Below, one piece after another: positions 42,558-52,128 of a stretch of 64,000 nt of DNA. The DNA lies in assembly GCF_005405485.1 (NCBI RefSeq), contig NZ_BJED01000006.1, forward strand, positions 124,001 through 188,000, in the 5' to 3' direction. The notes beneath the pieces are model-generated. The model saw only the letters and a list, made by a program, of their open reading frames with translations, made no database searches and was not told the DNA's origin. This stretch comes from Enterococcus hulanensis (GTDB taxonomy: Bacteria; Bacillota; Bacilli; Lactobacillales; Enterococcaceae). How positions within the stretch are numbered: the stretch's first letter is position 1; each line of letters starts with the position of its first letter. A program made the position numbers and the translations under genes.

Positions 42558-43850
42558 TTATGCAAATAGTCCAGTAATTTTTTGCCAGATCAATTCGAAA
42601 GTGTTGGCTTTTTGCACCTCATTTTTTGTTACAAGGTCAGCAGTCGCGCCTTCATTTTCCTGAACATAACCCAAAGTATCTTGAGTTAATGCAACGCTGA
42701 CAGTACCAATTTTTTCATTTTTATGAACCGGAGCAATAATTGCGTTGTTGTCTAATAAAGACTGGTCTAAGGTAGTCTTGATCGTTAAATCTTTCGGATC
42801 CATATCGCTTCGTACCCAAAGTTTAACCGGTTTTTCCATTGCTAGAGCAACCGTCTTTTCTTTACCTTCTGTGACTTTCAACTCTTTTTTGTCCGTCGGT
42901 GTTTGTCCTGCGACAGTCACGTCCTGCTGACTCCAATTATTTAAACAGTAATCCATCAATTTGCCTGTTTCTGCGAATCGTGCATTTTCATCGTTGGGCT
43001 GATCTAAGGCGTTCAAGATCACGGTGATAACACGGCGACCATCCTTTTGGATCGTTCCGACAAAACATGCACCGGCTAAATCAGTAGTTCCAGTCTTTAG
43101 TCCATCGACGCCTTCTTTGTAATTTGGTCCTTCAAAAAGCATGACATTCCAATTCTTCATTTCGTCTGGCTGAGATGAATTGGGGGCGAATGTTTTCTCT
43201 TTGATTTTTGAGGTTTCCAAAACTTCAGGGAAATCTTTAATCAAGTGCTGGGTAACGATTGCTACATCACGGGCAGACATCAAGTTTTCATCATCTTCTT
43301 GCGTTCCTGGATACATATGCTCGCCTAGATAGACATTGCTCAGCCCAGAAGAGTTGATGATGGTTGCATCGTTGATACCCCATTTTGTAAGCTGCTCGCG
43401 CATTTGATTTACAAAAGTATGTTCATTGCCAGCAATCAATTCAGCTAAGGCAACTGCGCATGCATTTGCAGACTGGACAATCATGGCCTCGAAAAGATCC
43501 TTAACCGTGTATTTTTGTCCGCTAACTAATGCAACATTGGACAGCTCAGGGGCAGTGCTTAATTTTTCTGCGTACTCTGAAATGGGTACTTCTTGCTCCC
43601 AAGTAATTTTCTGTTGCTTAATGGCATCTAAAACGAGGTATGCCGTTATCGTTTTAGTGATGGAAGCAATGCCTTTTGGGGTGTCGCCGTCTTGGTTAAA
43701 AAAAACTTTTCCTGAGTCAGCGTCAATGGCGTATCCCGCATTCGCATTAACAGAAAAGTCATCTGCTGCTTGAGCGGTGATTCCTATGAGGCTTTGGAAA
43801 AAAAGTAGTAGGGCAACCAAAACTAGGGGGAATCTTTTCTTTTTATTCAT
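42558..43850 (-). CDS. dacA: D-alanyl-D-alanine carboxypeptidase (DacA/PBP5 type)
   Basis: Low-molecular-weight penicillin-binding protein of 430 residues that trims the terminal D-Ala of peptidoglycan stem peptides outside the membrane. Signal peptide at about residues 1–28 ends in AQA. The S-x-x-K motif is SITK (Ser63–Lys66), S-x-N is SAN (127–129) and K-T-G begins at Lys252. The C-terminal domain ends with an amphipathic anchor (TFELIWQKITGLFA). Full length for the family. Confidence 0.92.
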   Translation of the reverse strand: MNKKKRFPLVLVALLLFFQSLIGITAQAADDFSVNANAGYAIDADSGKVFFNQDGDTPKGIASITKTITAYLVLDAIKQQKITWEQEVPISEYAEKLSTAPELSNVALVSGQKYTVKDLFEAMIVQSANACAVALAELIAGNEHTFVNQMREQLTKWGINDATIINSSGLSNVYLGEHMYPGTQEDDENLMSARDVAIVTQHLIKDFPEVLETSKIKEKTFAPNSSQPDEMKNWNVMLFEGPNYKEGVDGLKTGTTDLAGACFVGTIQKDGRRVITVILNALDQPNDENARFAETGKLMDYCLNNWSQQDVTVAGQTPTDKKELKVTEGKEKTVALAMEKPVKLWVRSDMDPKDLTIKTTLDQSLLDNNAIIAPVHKNEKIGTVSVALTQDTLGYVQENEGATADLVTKNEVQKANTFELIWQKITGLFA

Positions 43851-43922
43851 TGATGGGCTCCTTTACTTCTATTAACCACAAAAGTTTAGCAAAATCATAG
43901 GGTGAATTCAAGAAAATACATG

Positions 43923-43963
43923 AAAACACCAGAATTTTTCATTAATTTTGAAAGACTCTGGTG
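43923..43963 (-). terminator. Terminator of the SPFH–zinc-ribbon–TPM operon
   Basis: On the minus strand CACCAGA...TCTGGTG closes an inner TTTCA/TGAAA pairing and is followed by TTTTC. Confidence 0.6.
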
Positions 43964-43992
43964 CAGGATGATAACATTTTTTATTTTATTTG

Positions 43993-44790
43993 TTAAAAAC
44001 TGCGTCCGCCGCCGCCAAATGTTCCGCCACCACTGGAATGGGTAGTACTGCCACCACCACCGCCTCCTCCGTTATTATTGGAAGGTTTTGGAATTCGACG
44101 AGTAGTGACAAAAGAATTGACTAACTGATCCTGACGCTCGGTCAGATCCAGTTGAGCGTTTTGGCGGTAGGGATAACGATAAGTGCCGGTCTTTAACTGA
44201 TAACGCAATCGAACAGAGATGAAGAACCCAATTGCCGCCACTGCAGCAACGACCAAACCAATCGTGATTTCAATCGGTGTGATCGACTTGTAGTAGGTAA
44301 CTTTGCGGGTCTTTTCGTCTATTCGATAAGAACCACCGGGAATGCCATCGGCAACAAATTCATTTGCATTGGATAGGTAATCGGCAGCAGCCTGATAATA
44401 ATTACCATCACGCATGGCTGCTTCAACATCATCTAAAAGTTTATCCCTTCGTTTATCAGTAATGTAATCAATCATATTCCCTGAGGTTGAAAGATAAATT
44501 TCTCGCTGATTCATATCCAGTAAGAGAAGAGCACCGTTATTATCATTGCCGATGCGATCTCTTAACTGATTATCAGCAAACTTACGCGGTTCTTCCGAAT
44601 TGGTATTTGTCGTTAAGATAAACACTTCGCCTTTGATTTCCTTATTGAGGGCATCGGCCTGTTTTGACAGTTCAGTTCGTTCTTCTGGAGAAAGCAGATT
44701 TGCCTGATCATCTACTGTATCAGAAGCCGCGAAAACTTTTAATGGAGTGAATAGCATGAGAAAACCTAAAAGTAAAAGAAGTTTTTTCAT
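43993..44790 (-). CDS. TPM-domain protein, YdjH/YgcG-like
   Basis: Exported, membrane-anchored protein of 265 residues. A signal peptide (1–21, ending FAAS) leads to a TPM domain (about 25–150; SDTVDDQANLLSPEERTEL is typical), then one transmembrane segment (about 170–190) and a C-terminal glycine-rich tail with seven Gly in a row and FGGGGRSF. It overlaps the upstream zinc-ribbon gene by four bases. It is third in an operon that matches Bacillus ydjGHI. TPM proteins may act as chaperones or phosphatases; the exact role is unknown. Confidence 0.85.
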   Translation of the reverse strand: MKKLLLLLGFLMLFTPLKVFAASDTVDDQANLLSPEERTELSKQADALNKEIKGEVFILTTNTNSEEPRKFADNQLRDRIGNDNNGALLLLDMNQREIYLSTSGNMIDYITDKRRDKLLDDVEAAMRDGNYYQAAADYLSNANEFVADGIPGGSYRIDEKTRKVTYYKSITPIEITIGLVVAAVAAIGFFISVRLRYQLKTGTYRYPYRQNAQLDLTERQDQLVNSFVTTRRIPKPSNNNGGGGGGGSTTHSSGGGTFGGGGRSF

Positions 44791-45857
44791 AGAAAATACC
44801 CCACGATCATTGCAATTGCCAAGATTACAGCAAAAATTCCGCCGGAGAATAAACCTAAACGTTTATTACTGATCGGCAATACACCGCTGACTTTTCCAGT
44901 CTGTCCGTTCATAGCGTAGTAATAGGTTTTGTTCGCTGCATCTTGATATGTTACAAGCCAAACCGGCAAAAGCATATAATGATTGTCCTGCTTTTCAACA
45001 TTGACAGACTGGTTACTTGGTGTGAACGTTGTGTATCCAGAAACGGTGTCACGTAATAAATCTTTTGTGTAATCAGTCAGCTCATGATCGATTTGTTCGG
45101 CGAGGTCTTTGATCTCAATATCGCGTTTTTCCGCCTGAAAACCAGATAAATACTCTGTGTGAAAATCCACTGCCTGATCGATCGGAAAAGGCTGGACCCC
45201 TTCGACCATTTTCTGCTGGAGATTTTTCTTTAAGGCATTTTTAGTTAAATGGTTGATCTTTGCTTTGCCCTTGCGGAAAATCTGATAGACTTTTGTCTCA
45301 GTATATTCGATTTCGCCCACGATCCAAACGCGCAGCGAAGTTCCCTTGCCGGTCAAATTCCCCGAAGTTTCAGCATCAACTACCCAATAGGGAAAATAGA
45401 CACCAGTCATCTTTTCAATCTGTTGTTCATTGAAAAAATCTTTTGGTACAAAGCGTTTCTTCTGCGTCCAACTCAAAAAATCGGCAACAGCCTTTTTACG
45501 GTCAATTTTAAAGGGCAAAACTTTATTAGGTAAAAATTCTCCTGTCAAGCGCCCCGACAGAACAACGGGATTATGACAAAAGTAGCAATAGGTAGCGGCG
45601 GTAGTGTGATCAGTGACAATTTGAGCGCCGCAGCTGGGACAAAGAAATAAGTCCATGTCGCCGCTGGCTGCTTCCACAGAGCTGGCTGTTTCTGACTGTG
45701 ACTCTACGGATGATTCTGAATTATTGGATTCGAATTTTTCGATATCTTCCACAGTAAAAATACTTAAACAATAATCACAGTGAAACTTTTGATCACTTGG
45801 GTTAAATGTCAAAGGACCGCCGCAGTTGGGACAGTGATGCGTTAATACATCTGCCAT
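44787..45857 (-). CDS. Zinc-ribbon membrane protein, YdjG-like
   Basis: Protein of 356 residues. Two N-terminal zinc ribbons (CPNCGG...CDYC at about 9–30 and CPSCGA...CYFC at about 73–94) precede a mixed cytosolic domain. One C-terminal transmembrane helix (about 335–356) anchors it. The layout resembles Bacillus YdjG, which with YdjH and YdjI brings the phage-shock protein PspA to the membrane under stress. AGGAGGGCC precedes the ATG. Second in the operon. Confidence 0.8.
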   Translation of the reverse strand: MADVLTHHCPNCGGPLTFNPSDQKFHCDYCLSIFTVEDIEKFESNNSESSVESQSETASSVEAASGDMDLFLCPSCGAQIVTDHTTAATYCYFCHNPVVLSGRLTGEFLPNKVLPFKIDRKKAVADFLSWTQKKRFVPKDFFNEQQIEKMTGVYFPYWVVDAETSGNLTGKGTSLRVWIVGEIEYTETKVYQIFRKGKAKINHLTKNALKKNLQQKMVEGVQPFPIDQAVDFHTEYLSGFQAEKRDIEIKDLAEQIDHELTDYTKDLLRDTVSGYTTFTPSNQSVNVEKQDNHYMLLPVWLVTYQDAANKTYYYAMNGQTGKVSGVLPISNKRLGLFSGGIFAVILAIAMIVGYFL

Positions 45858-45885
45858 TTGCAGGCCCTCCTATATCAGTAATTGT

Positions 45886-47121
45886 TTAGTCTAACGGCAC
45901 CGCTTTGAAGGGTTTGCCGCAATGTGGACAGAATTTTGGTACGCCGCTGCTTAAGTCGACAATTTCACCGCATTCGCTGCATTTCATTTCGATTTTTGCC
46001 GCAGTGGCAGGAGCTGGTTTTGGCTCTCCACAATTACTGCAGAATTTACCAGAATTTTCTTCACCGCATTTAGGACAAGTCCATTGATCACCTGAAGATT
46101 TTTGTTGTGCTTGTTGATTCTGTTGAATCTGCTGGTTGTTGTTTTGAGATGCTTGATTAAGGAAATCTCCACCCGCATTCATCCCCATGCCCATTCCGAA
46201 GAAGCCTGTAGAAGCACCAGCATCATTTTTACCAGCGGCTTCCATACCGCGCGCAACTGAACCTTGTACGTAACCTTCGCGTACGTTTGGATCACCTAAC
46301 ATCGCACCTTCATTTCGCATATTGATCAATTTAGTAGAGTCATCTGTATAAGAAATGCTGGCAACAGCAACAGAAACGATTTCCATGCCGCGAAGTTCTT
46401 TCCAGCTCTCATCTAATACGTCAGATAAATATTTACTTAGTTCCATACTCTTTGATGGGACATAAGAAATGCGTTGACCATCAGCGGACATTTGGTTGAT
46501 CGCTGCTTGTAAACCAGTTAAAAACTCTTGCAGGTACTGTTCGTTGATGTCGCTGATATCAACTTGATCCATATTTCGTGGAATTGCATTTGCGAAAAAT
46601 AGAATTGGATCAGTCACTTTGATGGAATAAGTACCATGTGCTCGTAAAAATAGTTCTGCATTATAGAAATTATCAAAATAGTTTATGGGGGTGCTGGTAC
46701 CGAACTTAATCCCTTTGATTTCTTGCAAATTGATATAGAAAACTTGTTGTTTTTGCGGTGTCACACCGCCAAATTTGAAGCGGCTGAAAGTTTCAGCTAC
46801 GGCATCTTTTAATGATCCGTTGAACATTGATGGAGCAGAATTGTTTTCTACCGTGTAATATCCTTCCTCGGCAGTGTAGTCAATAATTTTACCGCCGTCG
46901 ACGAGAAGCATCATCATATTTGGATAAACATGAATGACAGAGCCGTCTGTGATCACATCACTAGTTCCTTTTTTGTTGCTGCCGCGTTTATCATCTTTTC
47001 GTACGGCAACACCTTTTGACATGACCGTAGTCTGTCCCATGTTGGCTGGTTCAATTATTTCTAGCCATTGATCAGCGAAGCCTCCGCCGATGCTGCTAGT
47101 TGCTGCTTTAAATAGTCCCAT
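45886..47121 (-). CDS. SPFH-domain virion-core-like protein with C-terminal zinc ribbons, YdjI-like
   Basis: Cytosolic protein of 411 residues. The SPFH-like domain covers about residues 30–290. A Gln/Asn-rich linker (about 325–345) leads to two zinc ribbons (CPKCG...CSNCG and CSECG...CPHCG). Such proteins were named virion core protein after a weak viral likeness, but Bacillus YdjI is a scaffold that works with PspA. GGAGGG precedes the ATG. It is the first gene of the operon; Bacillus has pspA (ydjF) just before, and that gene is absent here. Confidence 0.83.
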   Translation of the reverse strand: MGLFKAATSSIGGGFADQWLEIIEPANMGQTTVMSKGVAVRKDDKRGSNKKGTSDVITDGSVIHVYPNMMMLLVDGGKIIDYTAEEGYYTVENNSAPSMFNGSLKDAVAETFSRFKFGGVTPQKQQVFYINLQEIKGIKFGTSTPINYFDNFYNAELFLRAHGTYSIKVTDPILFFANAIPRNMDQVDISDINEQYLQEFLTGLQAAINQMSADGQRISYVPSKSMELSKYLSDVLDESWKELRGMEIVSVAVASISYTDDSTKLINMRNEGAMLGDPNVREGYVQGSVARGMEAAGKNDAGASTGFFGMGMGMNAGGDFLNQASQNNNQQIQQNQQAQQKSSGDQWTCPKCGEENSGKFCSNCGEPKPAPATAAKIEMKCSECGEIVDLSSGVPKFCPHCGKPFKAVPLD

Positions 47122-47303
47122 GAATATCCCTCCATAAAAACGTTTTTTCTATTATACCACAGGGCTTTTTCGAAACAGAAAAGATGCAGCTGGACAAATT
47201 AAAAGACGCTAAACAATTGAAGCTAACAGTCGGTTTCTATAGTTTTTTCGCACAAAATCACGTATAATAAAAAGCAGTGATTTTGAAAGAAAAGAGGAGA
47301 ATT

Positions 47304-49046
47304 ATGGCGTATCAGGCACTTTACCGCGTTTGGCGGTCGCAGCGTTTTGATGATTTGGTCGGGCAAGAGGCGATCACGAAGACGTTGAAAAATGCGATCC
47401 AACAACAGAAAACTTCCCACGCCTATCTATTTACCGGTCCCCGCGGAACCGGAAAGACCAGTGCAGCAAAAATATTTGCCAAAGCCATCAATTGTCCTAA
47501 CAGTATTGATGGGGAACCTTGCAATGAGTGTGAGATGTGTCGTTCGATTACTGAAGGTCGACAAGAAGACGTGATCGAAATCGATGCCGCAAGCAACAAT
47601 GGTGTGGAAGAAATTCGTTTCATACGGGATCGTGCGAACTACGCACCAACTGCAGCTAAATATAAAGTATATATAATTGATGAAGTCCACATGCTTTCGA
47701 CTGGCGCCTTCAATGCGTTGTTAAAAACGCTAGAAGAGCCGAAAGAACATGTAATCTTTGTCTTAGCAACTACAGAGCCGCACAAAATTCCAGCAACGAT
47801 TATCTCAAGGACACAACGATTCGACTTCAAACGAATTGACGTACAAGCGATAATCGGTCGGATGGCTTATATTCTTGAACAGAGTAATCAACCCTATGAA
47901 GAGCAAGCACTATCTGTAATCGCTCGGGCAGCAGAAGGCGGGATGCGGGATGCACTGAGTATTTTAGATCAGGCTATCTCTTTTAGTAATGAAACAATTA
48001 CTTTAGAAGACGCCTTAGCGGTGACGGGCAGCTTGACTACTGAAATGATGGATGGGTTTATTGGCGCTTGTCTTCAACAGGATGTTAGTGGTGCATTAGA
48101 AGTTTTGGAAAATATCTTAGCTGAGGGAAAAGAAGCCAGACGATTGACAGAAGATTTACTATTGTATTGTCGTGATCTGTTGATTTATCAACAGGCACCC
48201 AAACTATTAGAAAACCGAGCTGCTTATTTGACTGACACCTTCAAACAGTTAGCGGAAGCGACTGTTTCAGAACGGCTGTATAATATGATCAAAATTTTGA
48301 GCGAAACCCAAAATGAGATTCGATTTACCAATCACGCCAATGTCTATCTGGAAGTGGCAACGGTGAAATTAGCAACGCCACAAACGGCTCCTGCTGTTTC
48401 AGCGAGTCAACCGGTGAATTCTACGCCAGCAGCTGTGTCACAACCAGCCGATCAAGCAGAATTAACCGCGTTGAAAACCCAGTTGCAGCAATTGCAAAAT
48501 GAGATGCAGCAGCTGAAAGCTAATCCAACAGTGGAAAAAGAAGAGCGTAAAGCAGCACCGAAGAAAACTGCCAGCAGCTATCGTGTTCCGACTGAACGGG
48601 TTTATCAAGTATTGAGTGAAGCCACCAAAGATCATTTGCTAAACGTGAAGAATGTTTGGGAAGATCTGCTGATGGCATTGCCGGTAACCCAACGTGCGAT
48701 GCTAAAGGCTAGTGAGCCAATGGCGGCGGGACCAGGCTTATTACTGATTGCGTTTGATTATGAGATTGTTTGTCAACGAGCAGACAGCAGTGATGAGTTG
48801 CGCTTGAATATGCAGAATACTTTGAGTATGATGATCAAGGATTATACGCCAGACTTTGTTTTCATCACTCGTGAAAGCTGGCCGCGTTTACGGCAAGCTT
48901 TTGTCAGTCAGCACCATGATCGTCCAGTTGCGACTGAAACAAATGAAACGGATGATGAAATCAGTTTAATACCAGAAGAAACCAATGAAGTCGTTGAACA
49001 AGCGAAAAGTCTGTTTGGCGATCTTGTAACGATTAAAGATGATTAA
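47304..49046 (+). CDS. dnaX: DNA polymerase III subunits gamma/tau
   Basis: Clamp-loader ATPase of 580 residues that loads the sliding clamp. Walker A is [12 protein letters not shown], a zinc site follows in [16 protein letters not shown], and Walker B is IIDEVHML. The C-terminal tau part follows a Gln-rich linker near residues 390–425. The ATG at 47304 has GAGGAG upstream; the frame from 47277 is longer but unlikely. A TATAAT box at about 47,263 is the promoter candidate. It is first in the dnaX–ybaB–recR cluster. No 4.5S RNA gene is visible before it. Confidence 0.95.
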   Translation: MAYQALYRVWRSQRFDDLVGQEAITKTLKNAIQQQKTSHAYLFTGPRGTGKTSAAKIFAKAINCPNSIDGEPCNECEMCRSITEGRQEDVIEIDAASNNGVEEIRFIRDRANYAPTAAKYKVYIIDEVHMLSTGAFNALLKTLEEPKEHVIFVLATTEPHKIPATIISRTQRFDFKRIDVQAIIGRMAYILEQSNQPYEEQALSVIARAAEGGMRDALSILDQAISFSNETITLEDALAVTGSLTTEMMDGFIGACLQQDVSGALEVLENILAEGKEARRLTEDLLLYCRDLLIYQQAPKLLENRAAYLTDTFKQLAEATVSERLYNMIKILSETQNEIRFTNHANVYLEVATVKLATPQTAPAVSASQPVNSTPAAVSQPADQAELTALKTQLQQLQNEMQQLKANPTVEKEERKAAPKKTASSYRVPTERVYQVLSEATKDHLLNVKNVWEDLLMALPVTQRAMLKASEPMAAGPGLLLIAFDYEIVCQRADSSDELRLNMQNTLSMMIKDYTPDFVFITRESWPRLRQAFVSQHHDRPVATETNETDDEISLIPEETNEVVEQAKSLFGDLVTIKDD

Positions 49047-49063
49047 AGGAGCGAATAGATAAA

Positions 49064-49378
49064 ATGATGCGCGGAATGGGAAATATGCAGGGCATGATGA
49101 AACAAATGCAAAAAATGCAAAAAGAAATGGTGAAAGCTCAAGATGAGTTGAATGCTAAGGAATTCACCGGCAGTTCAACTAACGATTTAGTAACTGTGAC
49201 CTTTACTGGTGACAAAACGATGAAAGCTATGGATATTAATCCTGAATTGATCGATCCAGAAGATCCAGAAATGTTGCAAGACATGATCGTTTTAGCAGTT
49301 AATGATGCTATTGCGAAGATCACGAAGGAAACAGATCAAACTATGGGCAAGTATACAAAGGGACTTCCTGGAATGTAA
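49064..49378 (+). CDS. YbaB/EbfC family nucleoid-associated protein
   Basis: Small DNA-binding protein of 104 residues, rich in Met and Lys at the N-terminus ([19 protein letters not shown]), with the family core [20 protein letters not shown]. It forms dimers that bind DNA near replication and repair genes. AAAGGAG precedes the start. It lies between dnaX and recR as in nearly all Firmicutes. Confidence 0.93.
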   Translation: MMRGMGNMQGMMKQMQKMQKEMVKAQDELNAKEFTGSSTNDLVTVTFTGDKTMKAMDINPELIDPEDPEMLQDMIVLAVNDAIAKITKETDQTMGKYTKGLPGM

Positions 49379-49426
49379 GCGACTTTGTTCTTGGTTAATA
49401 AATATCAAGTTTATGCTAGTTGTATT

Positions 49427-49500
49427 ATCCATGTCCGGCTTAGCGAACCAGCTTTATTTGGTAATAAGCAAAAGCTGAAGGAGTTCGTGAAGCCTTTCTG
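49427..49500. repeat. Short palindromic intergenic repeat, copy B
   Basis: About 74 bases sharing its outer ends with copy A at 26,913–27,041: TCCATGTC[T/C]GGCTT on the left, then AGCTTTAT and AATAAGCAAAA, and AGCTGA..GAG.TCG.GAAGCCTTTCT on the right. It lacks the inner AT-rich palindrome of copy A. It lies in the ybaB–recR gap, inside what is probably one transcript, so it is likely to be transcribed. Confidence 0.8.
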
Positions 49501-49518
49501 GAAGAGAGGAAGGACAGA

Positions 49519-50115
49519 ATGCAATATCCAGAACCAATTGCGAAATTGATTGAAAGTTACATGAAGCTGCCGGGAATCGGTCAAAAGACTGCGACCCGTT
49601 TAGCCTTTTTTACGATTGATATGAAAGATGAGTCTGTTAATGAGTTTGCGCGATCATTGATTAGTGTCAAACGAGATTTGCGTTTCTGCAGTGTTTGTGG
49701 GAATATCACGGAAGAAGATCCTTGTGAGATTTGTTCCGATACGACTCGTGATCGCAGTACAATCTTAGTCGTGGAAGAACCAAAAGATGTGATGTCATTG
49801 GAAAAAGTACGTGAATATCACGGCCTTTACCATGTACTTCACGGTGTTTTGTCACCGATGGAAGGGACTGGACCAGAAGACATTAATATTGCTCCACTGA
49901 TCAAGCGGCTCCATGATGATGAGGTCAGGGAAGTAATCATTGCGACAAACGCTACGACAGAAGGCGAAGCGACTGCGATGTATTTATCGCGTTTGATTAA
50001 GCCAGCTGGAATCAAAGTTACGAGACTGGCACATGGTTTGTCAGTCGGGAGTGACATCGAGTATGCTGATGAAATTACTCTGTTAAAAGCAGTGGAAGGA
50101 CGCCGTGAATTATAA
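49519..50115 (+). CDS. recR: Recombination protein RecR
   Basis: DNA-repair protein of 198 residues acting with RecF and RecO to load RecA. It has the N-terminal helix-hairpin-helix ([13 protein letters not shown]), the zinc finger [16 protein letters not shown] and the Toprim domain with [13 protein letters not shown] and [15 protein letters not shown]. The start codon has GAGAGGAAGG upstream. The final codons form a terminator-like hairpin (50,101–50,135). Confidence 0.95.
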   Translation: MQYPEPIAKLIESYMKLPGIGQKTATRLAFFTIDMKDESVNEFARSLISVKRDLRFCSVCGNITEEDPCEICSDTTRDRSTILVVEEPKDVMSLEKVREYHGLYHVLHGVLSPMEGTGPEDINIAPLIKRLHDDEVREVIIATNATTEGEATAMYLSRLIKPAGIKVTRLAHGLSVGSDIEYADEITLLKAVEGRREL

Positions 50116-50135
50116 AGATTTCGCGGTGTTTTTTT
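50101..50135 (+). terminator. Terminator-like hairpin overlapping the recR stop codon
   Basis: CGCCGTGAA pairs with TTCGCGGTG (nine pairs, two G·U) and is followed by seven T. It may end or attenuate transcription before tmk. Confidence 0.6.
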
Positions 50136-50175
50136 GAAAGAGATAGAAGATCAAATTTATTTGGGGGACAAAAAA

Positions 50176-50820
50176 GTGAACGGATTATTTATTACGATTG
50201 AAGGACCAGACGGCGCAGGCAAAACCAGTGTGCTGAATGAACTTTATCCAAAACTACAATTAACGGCGAAACGGTCAATCGTCAAAACAAGAGAACCTGG
50301 AGGCATCCCGATCGCTGAAAAAATTCGTCACGTGATCCTTGACCCAAGTAATGATCGAATGGATGATCGAACAGAGGCACTGCTTTATGCCGCAGCGCGC
50401 CGTCAGCATTTAATCGAAAAAGTATGGCCTGCATTAGATGAGGATAAAATCGTTTTATGTGACCGGTTTGTTGACAGTTCGTTAGCCTATCAAGGTGCGG
50501 GCAGAGGAATCGGCATGGAAGAAGTTGCCAAGATTAATGAATTTGCAATTGAGGGGACAACGCCTGATATAACGTTGTATTTAGATGTTGATTCAGATAC
50601 TGGCTTACAACGAATCATGAAGAACCGAACCAATCAAATTGACCGTTTGGACTCGGAAGGGTTACAATTTCATCAGAGGGTCCGGCACGCTTATTTAAAA
50701 TTAGCGGAAGCAAATCCAGAACGGATCATAAAAATCGATGCTCGGAAACGTTTAGACGAAGTCGTGAGAGATTGTTTTTACGAGTTGTTGACACGTTATC
50801 CAGACTATTTTCAATCATGA
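50176..50820 (+). CDS. tmk: Thymidylate kinase
   Basis: dTMP kinase of 214 residues. P-loop GPDGAGKTS near the N-terminus, CDRFVDSSLAYQGAGRG in the middle and REPGG for the nucleotide site are all present. The GTG at 50176 (VNGLFITIEG) lies seven bases after GGGGGA and gives a family-like N-terminus; the open frame from 50134 adds an unlikely head. It precedes darA by 12 bases. Confidence 0.95.
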   Translation: MNGLFITIEGPDGAGKTSVLNELYPKLQLTAKRSIVKTREPGGIPIAEKIRHVILDPSNDRMDDRTEALLYAAARRQHLIEKVWPALDEDKIVLCDRFVDSSLAYQGAGRGIGMEEVAKINEFAIEGTTPDITLYLDVDSDTGLQRIMKNRTNQIDRLDSEGLQFHQRVRHAYLKLAEANPERIIKIDARKRLDEVVRDCFYELLTRYPDYFQS

Positions 50821-50829
50821 GAGGTGTAA

Positions 50830-51162
<333 letters not shown>

Positions 51163-51163
51163 A

Positions 51164-52102
51164 ATGGAAGAAGCACAAAAACTTCAGACAATTCAACCTA
51201 TTGTTTTTCGTCAATTGCAAAATAGTTTTGAGCATGGGCGTCTGGCCCATGCTTATCTTTTTGAAGGCGATCAAGGGACCGGCAAAGCAGAACTGGCACT
51301 ATGGTTTGCCAAGCATCTGTTTTGTTTAGATTTACAAAAAGGAATGCCTTGCGAAAAATGCAATAATTGTCTGCGAATAACTAGTAAAGATCATCCCGAT
51401 GTTGTAGAGATCGAGCCCGATGGTCAGTCGATCAAAGTCGATCAAATTCGTGCGCTGCAAAGTGAATTGACAAAAAGCGGTTTTGAATCTGCGAAAAAGG
51501 TTGTTATCATTCACCAAGCCGAAAAGATGAATTTAAACTCTGCTAACAGCTTATTGAAATTTTTAGAAGAACCGCCTGCTAACTTTATGATTATTTTAGA
51601 AACTCAATCGTTAGGAAAGATATTACCTACGATCCGTTCACGCTGTCAGATCATTCATTTTCAAGCGTTGTCCACTGAACGCCTGCAGTCTCGTTTAGAA
51701 TCAGAACAAATCCCTGCGAAAACCGCGAAACTATTAGCAAATTTAACAAATAGTTATGGAAAAGCTGTTGAAATCTCAAAAGATGAATGGTTTAATGAAG
51801 CTAGAGATGCTGTTATTCAATGGTTTAATTATCTCGAAAAAAATGATCCGCAAGCTTTTATCTATGTTCAGAAAAAATTGGTAAAGACATTTAAGGACAA
51901 AACGCAACAGCAATTTGCCTTTGAAATGTTAGCGTATTTTGTTAAAGAAAAACGTGATCAAGTGATGAAACAAAATCAAACAGACCTAAAGACGTACAAT
52001 TACCTGTTAGAAGAAGTTTTGTCTGCCAGTCAGAAACTAGAAGCGAACGTATCATTTCAAAATATCGCAGAACAAGTAACGTTGCGCATTGTTTTTGCTT
52101 AG
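51164..52102 (+). CDS. holB: DNA polymerase III subunit delta'
   Basis: Clamp-loader subunit of 312 residues. The nucleotide-binding core begins with EGDQGTGKAELALW, a P-loop-like motif, and the zinc site is CLDLQKGMPCEKCNNC; the middle has LLKFLEEPPANFMIILET. The ATG at 51164 begins one base after the darA stop. A longer frame from 51098 overlaps darA and is rejected. The ribosome site is weak, which fits coupled translation. Confidence 0.93.
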   Translation: MEEAQKLQTIQPIVFRQLQNSFEHGRLAHAYLFEGDQGTGKAELALWFAKHLFCLDLQKGMPCEKCNNCLRITSKDHPDVVEIEPDGQSIKVDQIRALQSELTKSGFESAKKVVIIHQAEKMNLNSANSLLKFLEEPPANFMIILETQSLGKILPTIRSRCQIIHFQALSTERLQSRLESEQIPAKTAKLLANLTNSYGKAVEISKDEWFNEARDAVIQWFNYLEKNDPQAFIYVQKKLVKTFKDKTQQQFAFEMLAYFVKEKRDQVMKQNQTDLKTYNYLLEEVLSASQKLEANVSFQNIAEQVTLRIVFA

Positions 52103-52128
52103 CGTTATTTAAGAGAGTAGGGAGAACC

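Noticed and set aside
47122-47303. Possible 4.5S (SRP) RNA gene, often found near dnaX in Firmicutes
   Set aside because: No sequence resembling the SRP RNA domain is visible here.
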